A stretch of 64,000 nucleotides of DNA from Lysobacter arvi (GCA_031216755.1 JARUHG010000003.1:248001-312000); one strand, 5' to 3'; positions 1 through 9,645 are shown, counted from the stretch's first letter. Made by a program: numbers and translations. Notes: generated by a model not told the origin, from the letters alone.

Positions 1-399
1 GATGTCCATGCCGCCCTCGGCCGAGGCGATGAAGGTGATCGACTTGGTCGAACGATCCACGAGCACCGACAGGTAAAGCTCCTTGGCGATGTCGGTGCCT
101 TCGGAGATCAGCACCGAATCGATCGGCAGCTCGACGCCCGCCGTCTGATAGGTCGCCATCTTCGTGCCGAGCATCGCGGCCGCGTACTGCTTCACCTCAT
201 CGAACGACTTGGCCAGCTTGACGCCACCGGCCTTGCCGCGGCCGCCCGCGTGGATCTGCGCCTTGACGACCCACAGGTCGCCCGGGATGGCCTTGGCGGC
301 CGCGACGGCTTCGTCCGGAGTGCGCGCGACGCGCCCGGTCGGCACCGCGATGCCGTAGTCGGCAAACAGCTGCTTTGCCTGATATTCGTGAAAATTCAT
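1..399 (-). CDS. sucC: succinyl-CoA synthetase (ADP-forming) beta subunit, N-terminal part
   Basis: TCA-cycle enzyme subunit that binds nucleotide and, with SucD, interconverts succinyl-CoA and succinate with substrate-level phosphorylation in the cytoplasm. The 133 visible residues begin [17 protein letters not shown] and continue with the ATP-grasp region ([20 protein letters not shown]), both typical of SucC. The gene runs off the left edge, so about two thirds of the usual ~390 residues is missing. It is transcribed away from pilS, and the 217 bp between the two should carry divergent promoters. Identification is secure; only the start is in the window. Confidence 0.97.
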   Translation of the reverse strand, partial: MNFHEYQAKQLFADYGIAVPTGRVARTPDEAVAAAKAIPGDLWVVKAQIHAGGRGKAGGVKLAKSFDEVKQYAAAMLGTKMATYQTAGVELPIDSVLISEGTDIAKELYLSVLVDRSTKSITFIASAEGGMDI

Positions 400-616
400 G
401 CGTCACCGAGGGGAGTGAAAAGAATCCCCGCGGCCGGCGCCGCTCCGGTGGCCCGAGAAAGCCCGGGACCGCCGTAACGTCGAGCGCGAGGGGGCGGTAT
501 TGTCGCCGATCCACGCGGCCCGGGCAAAACCGCCCGGCGGTCGGTCGCCCCGGTGGCGGTCCGGACACGCCGCCAGCCATACTCGGCACATCGTTTTCGC
601 ACGGAAGGAACGCCGC

Positions 617-2242
617 TTGCCGATCGCCTCCGCCCGGCCGCCCATCGCCGCCGACGCCGACAGCGCGCTTCGCCGCGAGCTGTACTTCTTCACGCTCTAC
701 CGCCTGTTCGAGGCGGCACTGCTGGTGTTCTTCCTGTTCGGCCCCGCCACCGGGCTGGTCGAGCCGCTGCGCAACGCGTTGGGCGCGCGCTCGATCGCCC
801 TGTCGTATCTCTTCATCGCCGCGCTGCTGTTCGCCTTCGGACGACGCGGCGAGTTGCGCGCACAGACATTGACCGGCATCGGCGCGGACCTGTTCTTCGG
901 CCTGCTCGCCATGCACGCGATGCCCGCCGCCGGCACCGGCATCGCGCTCATGCTGCTGTTCAACGTCGGCGCCGCCTCGCTGCTGCTGCCGGCGCGCTAC
1001 GGCCTGGGAGCGGCCGTGGTGGCGGTGATCGGATTGTTCGGCGAATTCGTCTGGAGCCAGTTCGATCCGGAAGGCAGCGACCGCACGCTGGCCGAACCGA
1101 TGATGTTCGCCGTGGGCTACATGGCGATCGCCACGCTCACCAGCATCCTCGGCCGGCAGATGCGCGAAAGCTACGACCTGGCCGAGCGCCGCGGCGCCGA
1201 AGCGGCGCATCTGGGCGAAATCAACGAACTGATCATTCGCCGGCTGCGCACCGGGGTGCTGCTGGTCGATCGCGGCGACCGCATCCGCCTGGCGAACGAG
1301 GCGGCCATGCTGCTGCTCGGCGACGCCGGCGAAAGCACCGACCTGCAGGGCCACCGGAGCCTGGCCGTGGCCGCGCCGGAGTTGGGCCGTCGCCTGGAAC
1401 GCTGGCGCCAGGACGGCAGCCACAACGACAGCCCGCTGCAACTGGCGCCGGACCTTCCGGAAGTCGTGCCGCGTTTCACCCGCCTGCTGGCCGGCAGCGA
1501 GCAGGTACTGGTGTTCCTCGACGACACCTCGCTGCTCTCGCGCCACGCGGAGTCGATGACGCTGGCGACCCTGGGCCGGTTCTCCGCGAGCCTCGCGCAC
1601 GAGATCCGCAATCCGCTGGCGGCGATCAACTACGCCGTGCAATTGCTGGAGGAGTCCGACGACATCCCCACCGCCGAACGGCGCCTGCTGGAGATCATCC
1701 GCCAGCAGGGCATCCGCATGAACGGCATCGTCGAGAACGTGCTGGGCATGGCGCGGCGCGAGCCGGCGAAGCCCGAGCACGTTGAGCTGGTCGCCTTCGC
1801 GCGCCTGTTCGTCGAGGAATACCTCGCGAGCCATCCGCTGGACCTCGACACGTTGCGAAGCACGTCGCAAGTCGCACGCCTGCCGGTGCTGATCGACCCG
1901 CGCCACCTGCATCAGGTGCTCACCGTGCTGGTGGCCAATGCGCTCAGCTACGGGCGCATGCCCGGCGAGCCCGCGCGGGTGACGGTGAGCGTGTACCCGG
2001 ACGACGCCGGCCTGCCGTGCATCGACGTGCTCGACCGCGGCCCGGGCATTCCGGAATCCGTGGCGTCACGGCTGTTCCGTCCGTTTTTCACGACCTCGAG
2101 CCATGGCACCGGGCTGGGCCTCTACATCGCGCGCGAACTGTGCCGCGCGAACCAGGCAACGCTCGATTACGTCGCGATGCCCGGCGGTGGCGGGTGCTTT
2201 CGCGTGCGACTGATCGGCAGCCACACGCTGCTTTCGGCCTGA
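617..2242 (+). CDS. pilS: PilS sensor histidine kinase of the type IV pilus two-component system
   Basis: Membrane histidine kinase that phosphorylates PilR to control pilin transcription. The first ~170 residues hold about six hydrophobic segments, followed by a PAS-like stretch, the H box (AHEIRNPLAAINYAVQL, phospho-accepting His about residue 328), and a C-terminal ATPase domain with DRGPGIP and GTGLGLYIARELC. I chose the TTG at 617 because GGAAGGA sits 7-13 bases upstream and family similarity begins there, giving 541 residues. An in-frame ATG at 500 would add 39 Arg/Pro-rich residues unlike the family. pilR follows after 82 bp on the same strand. The function is clear and the start moderately so. 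Confidence 0.93.
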   Translation: MPIASARPPIAADADSALRRELYFFTLYRLFEAALLVFFLFGPATGLVEPLRNALGARSIALSYLFIAALLFAFGRRGELRAQTLTGIGADLFFGLLAMHAMPAAGTGIALMLLFNVGAASLLLPARYGLGAAVVAVIGLFGEFVWSQFDPEGSDRTLAEPMMFAVGYMAIATLTSILGRQMRESYDLAERRGAEAAHLGEINELIIRRLRTGVLLVDRGDRIRLANEAAMLLLGDAGESTDLQGHRSLAVAAPELGRRLERWRQDGSHNDSPLQLAPDLPEVVPRFTRLLAGSEQVLVFLDDTSLLSRHAESMTLATLGRFSASLAHEIRNPLAAINYAVQLLEESDDIPTAERRLLEIIRQQGIRMNGIVENVLGMARREPAKPEHVELVAFARLFVEEYLASHPLDLDTLRSTSQVARLPVLIDPRHLHQVLTVLVANALSYGRMPGEPARVTVSVYPDDAGLPCIDVLDRGPGIPESVASRLFRPFFTTSSHGTGLGLYIARELCRANQATLDYVAMPGGGGCFRVRLIGSHTLLSA

Positions 2243-2324
2243 GGCGTCACCTGAACAGGCAAAACGGGACGTACGCGCTTGGCGCCCCGCATGACCTTAA
2301 GTTATCGTGAAGGCCGGAGGGAAA

Positions 2325-3785
2325 ATGGCCGAAACACGTAGTGCATTGGTGGTCGACGACGAACGCGACATCCGCGAACTGCTCGTCATGACCCTGGGCC
2401 GCATGGGCCTTCGATGCGACACCGCCTCCACGCTCGGCGAAGCCCGCGGCCAGCTCGCGCGCAATCGCTATGACCTGTGCCTGACGGACATGCGCCTGCC
2501 GGACGGCTCGGGCATGGACCTGGTCGCCGAGATCAGCCAGAAGCATCCGGAAACGCCCGTCGCGATGATCACCGCCTTCGGCAATGTCGAAGCCGCGGTC
2601 GAGGCGCTGAAGGCGGGTGCGTTCGATTTCGTGGCCAAGCCCGTGGACCTGGCCGTGCTGCGCGACCTGGTCCGCCACGCGCTGGACCTCAACGAGCGCC
2701 GCAAGAGCGCGCCGCCGGCCGACGTCGTCGCCGCGCGGCTGTACGGCCAGTCGCCGGCGATGGCGACCCTGCGCGGCACGATCGCCAAGGTCGCCCGCAG
2801 CCAGGCGCCGGTGTACATCGTCGGCGAATCGGGCGTCGGCAAGGAGCTGGTGGCCCGCACGATCCATGCCGAAGGCGCGCGCTCGACCGGCCCGTTCGTG
2901 CCGGTGAACTGCGGCGCGATCCCGGCCGAGCTGATGGAAAGCGAGTTCTTCGGCCACAAGAAGGGCAGCTTCACCGGCGCGCATGCCGACAAGCCCGGCC
3001 TGTTCCAGAGCGCCGACGGCGGCACGCTGTTCCTGGACGAAATCGCCGAGCTTCCGCTGGCGATGCAGGTCAAGCTGCTGCGCGCGATCCAGGAAAAGTC
3101 CATCCGCCCGGTCGGCGCGAACGCCGAAGTCCCGGTCGACGTGCGCATCCTCTCGGCCACGCACAAGGATCTCGCGGCGCTCGTCGCCGACGGCCGCTTC
3201 CGGCAAGACCTTTATTACCGCATCAACGTGATCGAACTGCGCGTGCCGCCGCTGCGCGAGCGACAGGACGATCTGCCCGGCCTGGCGGAGAAGGTGCTGC
3301 AACGCCTGTCGCTCGCGCAGGGTCGCGTGTTCCCGCCCACGCTTTCCGCCGATGCGCTCGACACGCTGCGGTCGTACGCGTTCCCGGGCAACGTGCGCGA
3401 ACTGGAGAACATCCTCGAGCGCGCACTGGCACTGGCCGAAGGCGACAGCCTCACCGCCGAGGACCTGCGGCTTCCCAAGCCCGCCACGCCGGCCGCACCG
3501 GCGCCTTCCGCGGCCACGGCAGCGGGCGCGCCGCCGGCGCCTGCGGCCGCTGCTTCGCCGGCGCTGATGGTCCCGGGCCAGCCCGCGCAGGCGATCGATC
3601 CGCGCACGCTCAACCCGCGCGACACCGCCAGCAGCCCCCTGCCCTCGTACATCGAGGAAATCGAGCGCGCCGCGATCCAGCAGGCACTCCAGGAAAACCG
3701 CTACAACAAGACGCGCACCGCGGCGGCGCTGGGCATCACCTTCCGGGCGCTGCGCTACAAGCTCAAGAAGCTCGGCATCGATTGA
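2325..3785 (+). CDS. pilR: PilR sigma-54-dependent response regulator
   Basis: Transcription activator of pilA, working with RpoN. Order of domains: receiver (phospho-acceptor Asp55 in LCLTDMRLPDG), AAA+ ATPase with Walker A GESGVGKE and the sigma-54 contact loop as GSFTGA, then a Fis-type helix-turn-helix at the C terminus (NKTRTAAALGITFRALRYKL). ATG 2325 follows GGAGGG at a short 3-4 base spacing; an in-frame GTG at 2307 is the alternative. The 486 residues are somewhat long for the family because an Ala/Pro-rich linker of about 40 residues (roughly 385-425) separates the ATPase from the DNA-binding domain. A likely target, the sigma-54 promoter of pilA, lies 376 bp downstream. Confidence 0.96.
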   Translation: MAETRSALVVDDERDIRELLVMTLGRMGLRCDTASTLGEARGQLARNRYDLCLTDMRLPDGSGMDLVAEISQKHPETPVAMITAFGNVEAAVEALKAGAFDFVAKPVDLAVLRDLVRHALDLNERRKSAPPADVVAARLYGQSPAMATLRGTIAKVARSQAPVYIVGESGVGKELVARTIHAEGARSTGPFVPVNCGAIPAELMESEFFGHKKGSFTGAHADKPGLFQSADGGTLFLDEIAELPLAMQVKLLRAIQEKSIRPVGANAEVPVDVRILSATHKDLAALVADGRFRQDLYYRINVIELRVPPLRERQDDLPGLAEKVLQRLSLAQGRVFPPTLSADALDTLRSYAFPGNVRELENILERALALAEGDSLTAEDLRLPKPATPAAPAPSAATAAGAPPAPAAAASPALMVPGQPAQAIDPRTLNPRDTASSPLPSYIEEIERAAIQQALQENRYNKTRTAAALGITFRALRYKLKKLGID

Positions 3786-4040
3786 CGCCGTTACGCGTCG
3801 TAGATCGCGCGGTGCGCATCGCATCGTGCAAGCGGATCGTCATACCGCGGTTTCGCGCCAACCCTCGAGCGGATTGGGGTGTGTCGCACGGTGGTTGCAC
3901 GCGCCGCCATGCGAATTGGCACCCGACGAATCTTGCCGGCGCCGAGTCGTTCGGCCGATGTGACGCCGCTTCCGGTAGGCACTGCCCCCACCGCCGAGCC
4001 GTACGCTCCCGTACCTCGCTGTGGGGAAATGCCGGACGGA

Positions 4041-4120
4041 CTGACGCATTTGGTCAGCTCGCGGCGGGCGTGACAATCTGCGTCACCTGCCCTTTGGCGG
4101 GTTCTGACATTTAGCGTGAC
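4041..4120 (+). promoter_or_regulatory. three similar dyads upstream of pilA, candidate PilR enhancer sites
   Basis: The region between pilR and the pilA promoter (3786-4160) has no credible gene. It contains CTGAC-N7-GTCAG at 4041-4057, GTGAC-N7-GTCAC at 4070-4086, and a weaker CTGAC-N7-GTGAC at 4104-4120. The three share half-site, spacer length and orientation, with centres 29 and 34 bp apart. They lie about 70-140 bp before the predicted pilA transcription start, where activators of sigma-54 promoters usually bind. Binding by PilR is inferred from position and the neighbouring gene only. Confidence 0.55.
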
Positions 4121-4160
4121 CTCATTTCCAGTTCAGCGCGCCCGTGCACGGAAAAGCTTG

Positions 4161-4177
4161 TTGGCACGGCTTATGCG
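4161..4177 (+). promoter_or_regulatory. sigma-54 (RpoN) promoter of pilA
   Basis: TTGGCACGGCTTATGCG matches the -24/-12 consensus: GG at 4163-4164, exactly ten bases, then GC at 4175-4176. The predicted start of transcription is near 4188, leaving a leader of about 85 bases before pilA. Together with the sigma-54 activator PilR just upstream this is a strong call. Confidence 0.88.
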
Positions 4178-4273
4178 TGTACCTTTGCGGCACGTGCAGT
4201 GAGCACGGCTGCCCGAGGACCGGAAAGCCCGGCCCACAGGCACGTGATGTCAAACACTCCTAGGGGAAAACGT

Positions 4274-4687
4274 ATGAAGAAGCAGCAGGGCTTTACCCTC
4301 ATCGAACTGATGATCGTCGTCGCGATCGTCGCCATCCTGGCCGCCATCGCGCTGCCGGCCTACCAGGACTACATGAAGCGTTCGAAGGTCTCCGAAGCCG
4401 TCGCCACCGCCGGCGCGTGCAAGACCTCGGTCGCCGAGTACGTCGCCGCCACGACCAAGCTGCCGGTCGACATCGACGCCGCCGGGTGCAGCAACGTCCA
4501 GAGCCAGTACGTCGACACGGTTGACGTGACCAATGGCGTGATCTCGATCAAGATGCGCGGCGTCGGCACCGGCGTTGACACCAAGGTCCTGAAGCTGGCG
4601 CCGCAGCAGGTTGGCGATAACATCACGGGCTGGACCTGCAGCACGGACGCCGACAAGAAGTTCGTGCCGGGCTCCTGCCGCGGTTAA
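4274..4687 (+). CDS. pilA: type IV major pilin PilA
   Basis: Structural subunit of the type IV pilus, made as a prepilin and cut and N-methylated by PilD. The start MKKQQG/FTLIELMIVVAIVAI shows the prepilin cleavage site after Gly6, Glu5 of the mature chain and the hydrophobic assembly helix. At 137 residues it is a typical type IVa pilin, with one Cys pair about 24 residues apart mid-chain and a C-terminal pair (CSTDADKKFVPGSC) that probably forms the D-loop disulfide. The ATG at 4274 follows AGGGGAAAA; upstream in-frame codons would disrupt the leader peptide. It has its own sigma-54 promoter and a strong terminator 22 bp after the stop, so it is probably a monocistronic, highly expressed unit. 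Confidence 0.97.
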   Translation: MKKQQGFTLIELMIVVAIVAILAAIALPAYQDYMKRSKVSEAVATAGACKTSVAEYVAATTKLPVDIDAAGCSNVQSQYVDTVDVTNGVISIKMRGVGTGVDTKVLKLAPQQVGDNITGWTCSTDADKKFVPGSCRG

Positions 4688-4708
4688 TGCACGCTTCGCC
4701 TTTTGCGT

Positions 4709-4739
4709 AAAAAGGGGGGGGGCCTAGCCCCCCCTTTTT
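4709..4739 (+). terminator. intrinsic terminator of pilA
   Basis: A perfect 12-bp stem, five A plus seven G pairing with seven C plus five T, around a 7-base loop, ending in a T tract. It sits 22 bp after the pilA stop and isolates pilA from the gene downstream. Confidence 0.93.
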
Positions 4740-4784
4740 GTTTTGAATCGGGAGCCACGGGGACGTGGCTGGGGAAGTCGGGGA

Positions 4785-7700
4785 ATGACCGTCAGTACGC
4801 AACGACATGGGGCCGCGCTGCTCTGGATCTTCATCGCGTCAGGGTTCGCGGGGCTGATCTATCAGTCGATCTGGACGCAGTACCTAGGGCTTTTCCTAGG
4901 GCATTCGGCATACGCGCAGTCGCTGGTGCTACTGCTCTTCATGGGCGGGATGGCAATGGGCGCATGGTTCGTCAGCCGCCGCAGCGATCGCATGCAACGT
5001 CCACTGCTCTGGTACGCCGTGATCGAACTGGTGATTGGCGTACTCGGGCTGACGTTCAACCAGCTCTATGGCGCCTCCACATCGTTCGCATATGACGTGC
5101 TGTTCCCCGGTGCCGGCAGCCAGGCTTCCGTCGGCGCGATCCGCTGGGCGATCTCGGTGTTGCTGGTGCTGCCCCAGTGCATTCTATTGGGTGCGACCTT
5201 TCCGCTGATGAGCGCCGGCTTCCTGCGCCTGCGCCCAGACTCCGATGGCAAGGTCATCGCTGGCCTGTACTTCACCAACAGCATCGGCGCAGCGGCTGGC
5301 GCGCTCGCGGCCACCTACCTACTGCTCCCGCGCGTGGGCCTGCCGGGCACGATCTTCACCGCCGGCTTGCTCAACGTTCTGGTTGCGATGGCGGTGTACC
5401 CGTTGAGCAAGAAGGAGGCGACCGTAGCTACGGCGCCATCGGCCCCTACTGACGCCAGCGGTGTCGCGCCGTCGCTCATTCTCGTCGCCGCGGCGGTGAC
5501 GGGCCTGACCTCGTTCGTCTACGAGATCACCTGGGTCCGCATGCTGTCACTCGCGCTGGGTACCACCGTCCACGCATTCGAGCTCATGCTGGCAGCCTTC
5601 ATCGCCGGCATTGCGTTCGGCGGCCTGTGGCTCGCCCGCAATGCCGACCGTATTCGATCGCCACTCAAGATGGTTGGCTGGGTTCAGGTTTGGATGGGTG
5701 TAGCAGCGCTGGGATCGATGTTCGTCTATGCCAATGCCTTCGAATGGGTTGGTTGGCTAATGCGCGTCCTCACGCGATCGAGCGAAGGCTACTCGCTCTA
5801 CAACGTGTCGAGCGGAATCATCTCCCTGCTTGTCATGTTCCCGGCCGCGTTCTTTGCCGGCATGACTCTTCCGCTGTTGACCATCATTCTGTTGCGCAGC
5901 GGCGCCGGCGAGCGCGCGATCGGCCGGGTCTATGCTGCCAACACGCTGGGCGCCATCCTCGGCGTACTGCTGGCCGTGCACGTCCTGCTTCCGGTCGTCG
6001 GTCTGAAGTCGGCGCTCTGGATTGCGGCGGCCGGTGATCTACTCCTCGGAATTGTCTTGCTGCGCCGCGCGGCGCGAAACGGCACCGCTTCACAGCCCGC
6101 GATCGCGGCGGCAGTCACCGCATTCGCGCTGGTCGCAAGCATGGCACTCGTGCAGTTCAATCCGTTGATGCTGGCGTCATCGGTATATCGCACGGGCAAC
6201 ACGTCGCTCCACGACGACACGAACATGCTGTTCTATCGCGATGGCAAGACGGCAAGCGTCGCCGTCTATGCGACGGGCAACGATAAAACAGGCAAGACAC
6301 TGTCGATCTCCACCAACGGCAAGGTGGACGCAGGCCTCACCGCCTCCCTGGCCGAAGCCCCGCGCGCTGACGAAAGCACCATGGTACTTGCCGCCGCGTT
6401 GCCGCTGGCGCTGAAAGACAAGGTCGACCAAGTAGGCGTGATCGGTTTCGGTTCCGGCCTTACTACCCACACGCTGCTGGGCAGCAAGCGCGTCGGTCAG
6501 GTCGACACCATCGACATCGAACCGATGATGGTGGAAGGCGCGCGCCTGTTTGGTGAACGCGTCGAACGAGCCTATAAGGACCCTCGTTCGCACCTACTGT
6601 TCGACGATGCGAAGTCGTACTTTTCATCCGCGCGCAAGAAGTACGACGTGATCATCTCCGAGCCGTCCAACCCATGGATGGGGGGCACGGCGACGTTGTT
6701 CTCGACCGAGTTCTACAACTTCATTCCGCGCCATCTGAAAGACGATGGGCTGCTGGTTCAATGGCTCCAGCTGTACGAGATCAATCCAACGTTGGTGAGC
6801 TCGGTACTCACGGCGATGCTTCCGGAGTTCAACGATGTCCAGGCTTATATGGCCAACCAGGGCGACCTGATCATCGTGGCTTCGCCGAAGGGTAAGGTGC
6901 CGCCGCTGAAGGATCTGTTCTCTCGCGATCCGCAACTTCGCGCGGAAGTCACTCGCGTAGGGTTCGGTTCGTTGCGAGACCTGCACGATGCATACGTACT
7001 GGACCGTCAGGGGCTAGCTGCCTTCGCTTCCATGTTCCCGACTCAGGCGAACTCCGACTATTACCCGGTGCTTCAGCTAAACGCGCCCATGTCGAGATTC
7101 AAGAACGACAGCGTGATGGAACTCAGCCACGTGCTGAAGGCCCCATGGCCGCTCTCGTCTAGCATGTCGGACGTGCCCCGTCGCGCCTTGGAGTCGCCGC
7201 TTCCCGCCACGCGCCGCGAACTCGCCAACGACAGGAAGTTTCATGCTGCGCGTGAGCTTCGGGAGGCGCTAGTTACCGGAAATCCGGTTCGCGGGGAATT
7301 CGCCAGCCGGGACGACGCCATGATGTTGGAGGCGTTGCGCGGCCTAGCACAGACCTGCAAGCTCGATGAGGCTCCGGCACAGAGTGCGGAGATCATTCTG
7401 TCCTTGGCGATCGAGACAGTGCCGTTCATGGATGCGAGCGCGAATGAGGATATGTGGGTGAAGCCGGCATGGCTCGGCGACTGCAAACCTTCGCATCCGC
7501 TGGTGGTGGACGCACTAGCACTTCTCGCAGCAACGTCGATCGATGACCATCTGGGCGCGATCGAAGCGGGAGACCGCCTGCTCAGCGGCCCCGATGCGGA
7601 GTTTATCCTCGGCAACGGCAATGCAAGCTATTACGTCTGGGGTGCCATGCAATTCGCAGCGTACCGCCTTCATGACCCCCAGCTCAGTCATACCCTCGAT

Positions 7701-7826
7701 GCGAAGTTCGGCAACAAGATCGCGCCGGAGGTCAGCGGGCAGATCCCGATCCGCCTTGTGCGTTCCTTGGCGTCGGGGGAGCGCAGTCTTCCCGCTGAAC
7801 AGGCCCCGGTCGCCGGAGGGCGCTAG
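4785..7826 (+). CDS. polytopic membrane protein with spermidine-synthase-like (Rossmann) domain
   Basis: Not a standard pilus gene. The 1013-residue product has two homologous blocks of about six membrane segments each. The first begins FASGFAGLIYQSIW-like (ASGFAGLIYQSIW) and the second GLTSFVYEITW, which shows internal duplication. A spermidine-synthase-like domain follows at about 540-720, with GFGSGL, DTIDIEP, FDDAKSYF and SEPSNPWMGG. A C-terminal tail of about 230 residues has no motif I recognise. This is the fused MFS/spermidine synthase arrangement; the catalytic substrate cannot be read from sequence. I chose ATG 4785, where hydrophobic sequence starts. It sits between the pilA terminator and pilB, where other bacteria carry pilin-modifying enzymes. 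Codon use (many CTA, CGA, CTT) is less GC-driven than in neighbours, suggesting a separate history. Confidence 0.8.
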   Translation: MTVSTQRHGAALLWIFIASGFAGLIYQSIWTQYLGLFLGHSAYAQSLVLLLFMGGMAMGAWFVSRRSDRMQRPLLWYAVIELVIGVLGLTFNQLYGASTSFAYDVLFPGAGSQASVGAIRWAISVLLVLPQCILLGATFPLMSAGFLRLRPDSDGKVIAGLYFTNSIGAAAGALAATYLLLPRVGLPGTIFTAGLLNVLVAMAVYPLSKKEATVATAPSAPTDASGVAPSLILVAAAVTGLTSFVYEITWVRMLSLALGTTVHAFELMLAAFIAGIAFGGLWLARNADRIRSPLKMVGWVQVWMGVAALGSMFVYANAFEWVGWLMRVLTRSSEGYSLYNVSSGIISLLVMFPAAFFAGMTLPLLTIILLRSGAGERAIGRVYAANTLGAILGVLLAVHVLLPVVGLKSALWIAAAGDLLLGIVLLRRAARNGTASQPAIAAAVTAFALVASMALVQFNPLMLASSVYRTGNTSLHDDTNMLFYRDGKTASVAVYATGNDKTGKTLSISTNGKVDAGLTASLAEAPRADESTMVLAAALPLALKDKVDQVGVIGFGSGLTTHTLLGSKRVGQVDTIDIEPMMVEGARLFGERVERAYKDPRSHLLFDDAKSYFSSARKKYDVIISEPSNPWMGGTATLFSTEFYNFIPRHLKDDGLLVQWLQLYEINPTLVSSVLTAMLPEFNDVQAYMANQGDLIIVASPKGKVPPLKDLFSRDPQLRAEVTRVGFGSLRDLHDAYVLDRQGLAAFASMFPTQANSDYYPVLQLNAPMSRFKNDSVMELSHVLKAPWPLSSSMSDVPRRALESPLPATRRELANDRKFHAARELREALVTGNPVRGEFASRDDAMMLEALRGLAQTCKLDEAPAQSAEIILSLAIETVPFMDASANEDMWVKPAWLGDCKPSHPLVVDALALLAATSIDDHLGAIEAGDRLLSGPDAEFILGNGNASYYVWGAMQFAAYRLHDPQLSHTLDAKFGNKIAPEVSGQIPIRLVRSLASGERSLPAEQAPVAGGR

Positions 7827-7923
7827 CTCCCCGGCGAACGCAAGTCGCATTACGTGAAACAGTGCCGGCCCTCGCCAGACGATTGATGTACATTCCCCAG
7901 TGGGGAAGTACCTGGGGACCACC

Positions 7924-9645
7924 ATGAACGCAGCCGCCACCGCCAATCTGGTGGGGATAACCGGCATCGCTCGGCGCCTCGTCCTGGACGGAGCGCTGGA
8001 CGACACCGCCGCTCGCCAGGCGCTGGGCGCCGCGACGGCCGCCAAGCAGCCGATCACCGCCTACCTGGCCGAGAAGCGCCTGGTCACGCCGGCCCAGCTG
8101 GCGGCCGCAAACTCGATCGAATTCGGCGTGCCGCTGTTCGACGCCACGACGCTGGACCCGGCGCAGTCCGCCATCAAGCTGGTCAGCGAGGCGTTGGTCC
8201 GCAAGCATCACGTGCTGCCGCTCTATCGGCGCGGGAACCGCCTGTTCGTGGGAGTGTCGGATCCAACGAACACCCAGGCATTGGACGAGATCAAGTTCCA
8301 GAGCAACCTCGCGATCGAGCCGATTCTGATCAGCGAGGATCAGATCCAGCGCTGCATCGAGAAATGGCTCGAAGCCAGCGATGCCCTAGGCGACACGGTC
8401 GGCGGCGACGAAGGGCTGGAGAACCTCGACATTTCCGGCGGCGAAGAAATCGCCACGGACAACACTGTCGACGTCAAAACCGACGACACGCCGGTCGTGA
8501 AGTTCGTCAACAAGGTGCTGGTTGACGCGATTCGCCGCGGTGCGTCGGACATCCATTTCGAGCCCTATGAAACCGAATACCGCGTCCGCCTGCGTATCGA
8601 TGGCCTGCTCAAGCAGATCACCAAGGTACCGACGAACCTGGCCGGCCGCATCGCTGCGCGCCTGAAGGTGATGTCGCAGCTGGACATCGCCGAGAAGCGA
8701 GTGCCGCAAGACGGCCGCATCAAGCTCAACATTTCCAAGACCAAGCAGGTCGACTTTCGCGTCAGCACGCTACCTACGCTGTTCGGCGAGAAAGTGGTGC
8801 TACGTATCCTCGATGGCAGCGCAGCAAAGCTCGGCATCGACAAGCTCGGCTATGAGGACGATCAACGCGCGCTATACGAACAGGCCCTCGCCAAACCATA
8901 CGGCATGGTGCTCGTGACCGGTCCCACGGGGTCGGGTAAGACCGTGTCGCTGTACACCGGTCTGAACATCCTCAATGAGGAAGAACGCAACATCTCAACC
9001 GTCGAAGACCCGGTCGAAATCCGCGTGCCGGGGATCAATCAGGTCCAGATGAACGTGAAGCGCGGCATGACGTTCGCCGCCGCGCTACGCAGCTTCCTGC
9101 GACAGGACCCTGACATTGTGATGGTCGGCGAAATCCGCGACCTGGAAACGGCGGAAATCGCGGTCAAGGCCGCGCAGACCGGCCACCTCGTGCTGTCGAC
9201 GCTGCACACCAACGACGCGCCGCAGACGATTTCCAGATTGATGAACATGGGCATCGCGCCCTACAACATCACCTCGTCGGTGACGCTGATCATCGCGCAG
9301 CGACTGGCACGTCGCCTCCATGACTGCAAGCGCGAAGTGCACCTGCCGGAGCACGCGCTGCTCGCCGAAGGCTTCACTCACGAGGAAGTCGCGGCCGGGC
9401 TGAAGATCTACGAGCCCGTCGGCTGCCCCGACTGCACCGAAGGCTACAAGGGCCGAACCGGCATCTACCAGGTCATGCCCATGACCGAGAAGATCCAGGC
9501 GATCGTGCTGCAGGGCGGTAATGCACTGGACATCGCCGAAGCCTCCCGGCAGTCCGGCGTGCGCGACCTGCGCCAGTCGGCGCTCCTGAAAGTAAAGAAC
9601 GGCGTCACCAGCCTCGCTGAAATCAACCGCGTAACCAAGGACTAA
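7924..9645 (+). CDS. pilB: PilB type IV pilus extension ATPase
   Basis: Cytoplasmic hexameric ATPase that powers pilus polymerisation. An N-terminal MshE/T2SE-N type domain occupies about residues 20-150. The core then shows Walker A GPTGSGKT, the Asp box EDPVEIRVPGINQVQ, Walker B (DIVMVGEIRDLETAEIA), the His box HTNDAP, and a zinc-binding tetracysteine (C-X2-C motif GCPDCTEGYKGRTG with the upstream Cys of HDCKREVH). Its 573 residues are usual for PilB. ATG 7924 follows GGGGACC; an in-frame GTG at 7900 is less likely. pilC begins 3 bp after the stop, so the two are probably cotranscribed. Confidence 0.96.
   Translation: MNAAATANLVGITGIARRLVLDGALDDTAARQALGAATAAKQPITAYLAEKRLVTPAQLAAANSIEFGVPLFDATTLDPAQSAIKLVSEALVRKHHVLPLYRRGNRLFVGVSDPTNTQALDEIKFQSNLAIEPILISEDQIQRCIEKWLEASDALGDTVGGDEGLENLDISGGEEIATDNTVDVKTDDTPVVKFVNKVLVDAIRRGASDIHFEPYETEYRVRLRIDGLLKQITKVPTNLAGRIAARLKVMSQLDIAEKRVPQDGRIKLNISKTKQVDFRVSTLPTLFGEKVVLRILDGSAAKLGIDKLGYEDDQRALYEQALAKPYGMVLVTGPTGSGKTVSLYTGLNILNEEERNISTVEDPVEIRVPGINQVQMNVKRGMTFAAALRSFLRQDPDIVMVGEIRDLETAEIAVKAAQTGHLVLSTLHTNDAPQTISRLMNMGIAPYNITSSVTLIIAQRLARRLHDCKREVHLPEHALLAEGFTHEEVAAGLKIYEPVGCPDCTEGYKGRTGIYQVMPMTEKIQAIVLQGGNALDIAEASRQSGVRDLRQSALLKVKNGVTSLAEINRVTKD

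Noticed and set aside
4743-4784. Start of the spermidine-synthase-like gene at 4743
   Set aside because: This would begin inside the sequence just after the pilA terminator T tract and add 14 residues without family support; ATG 4785 fits better.
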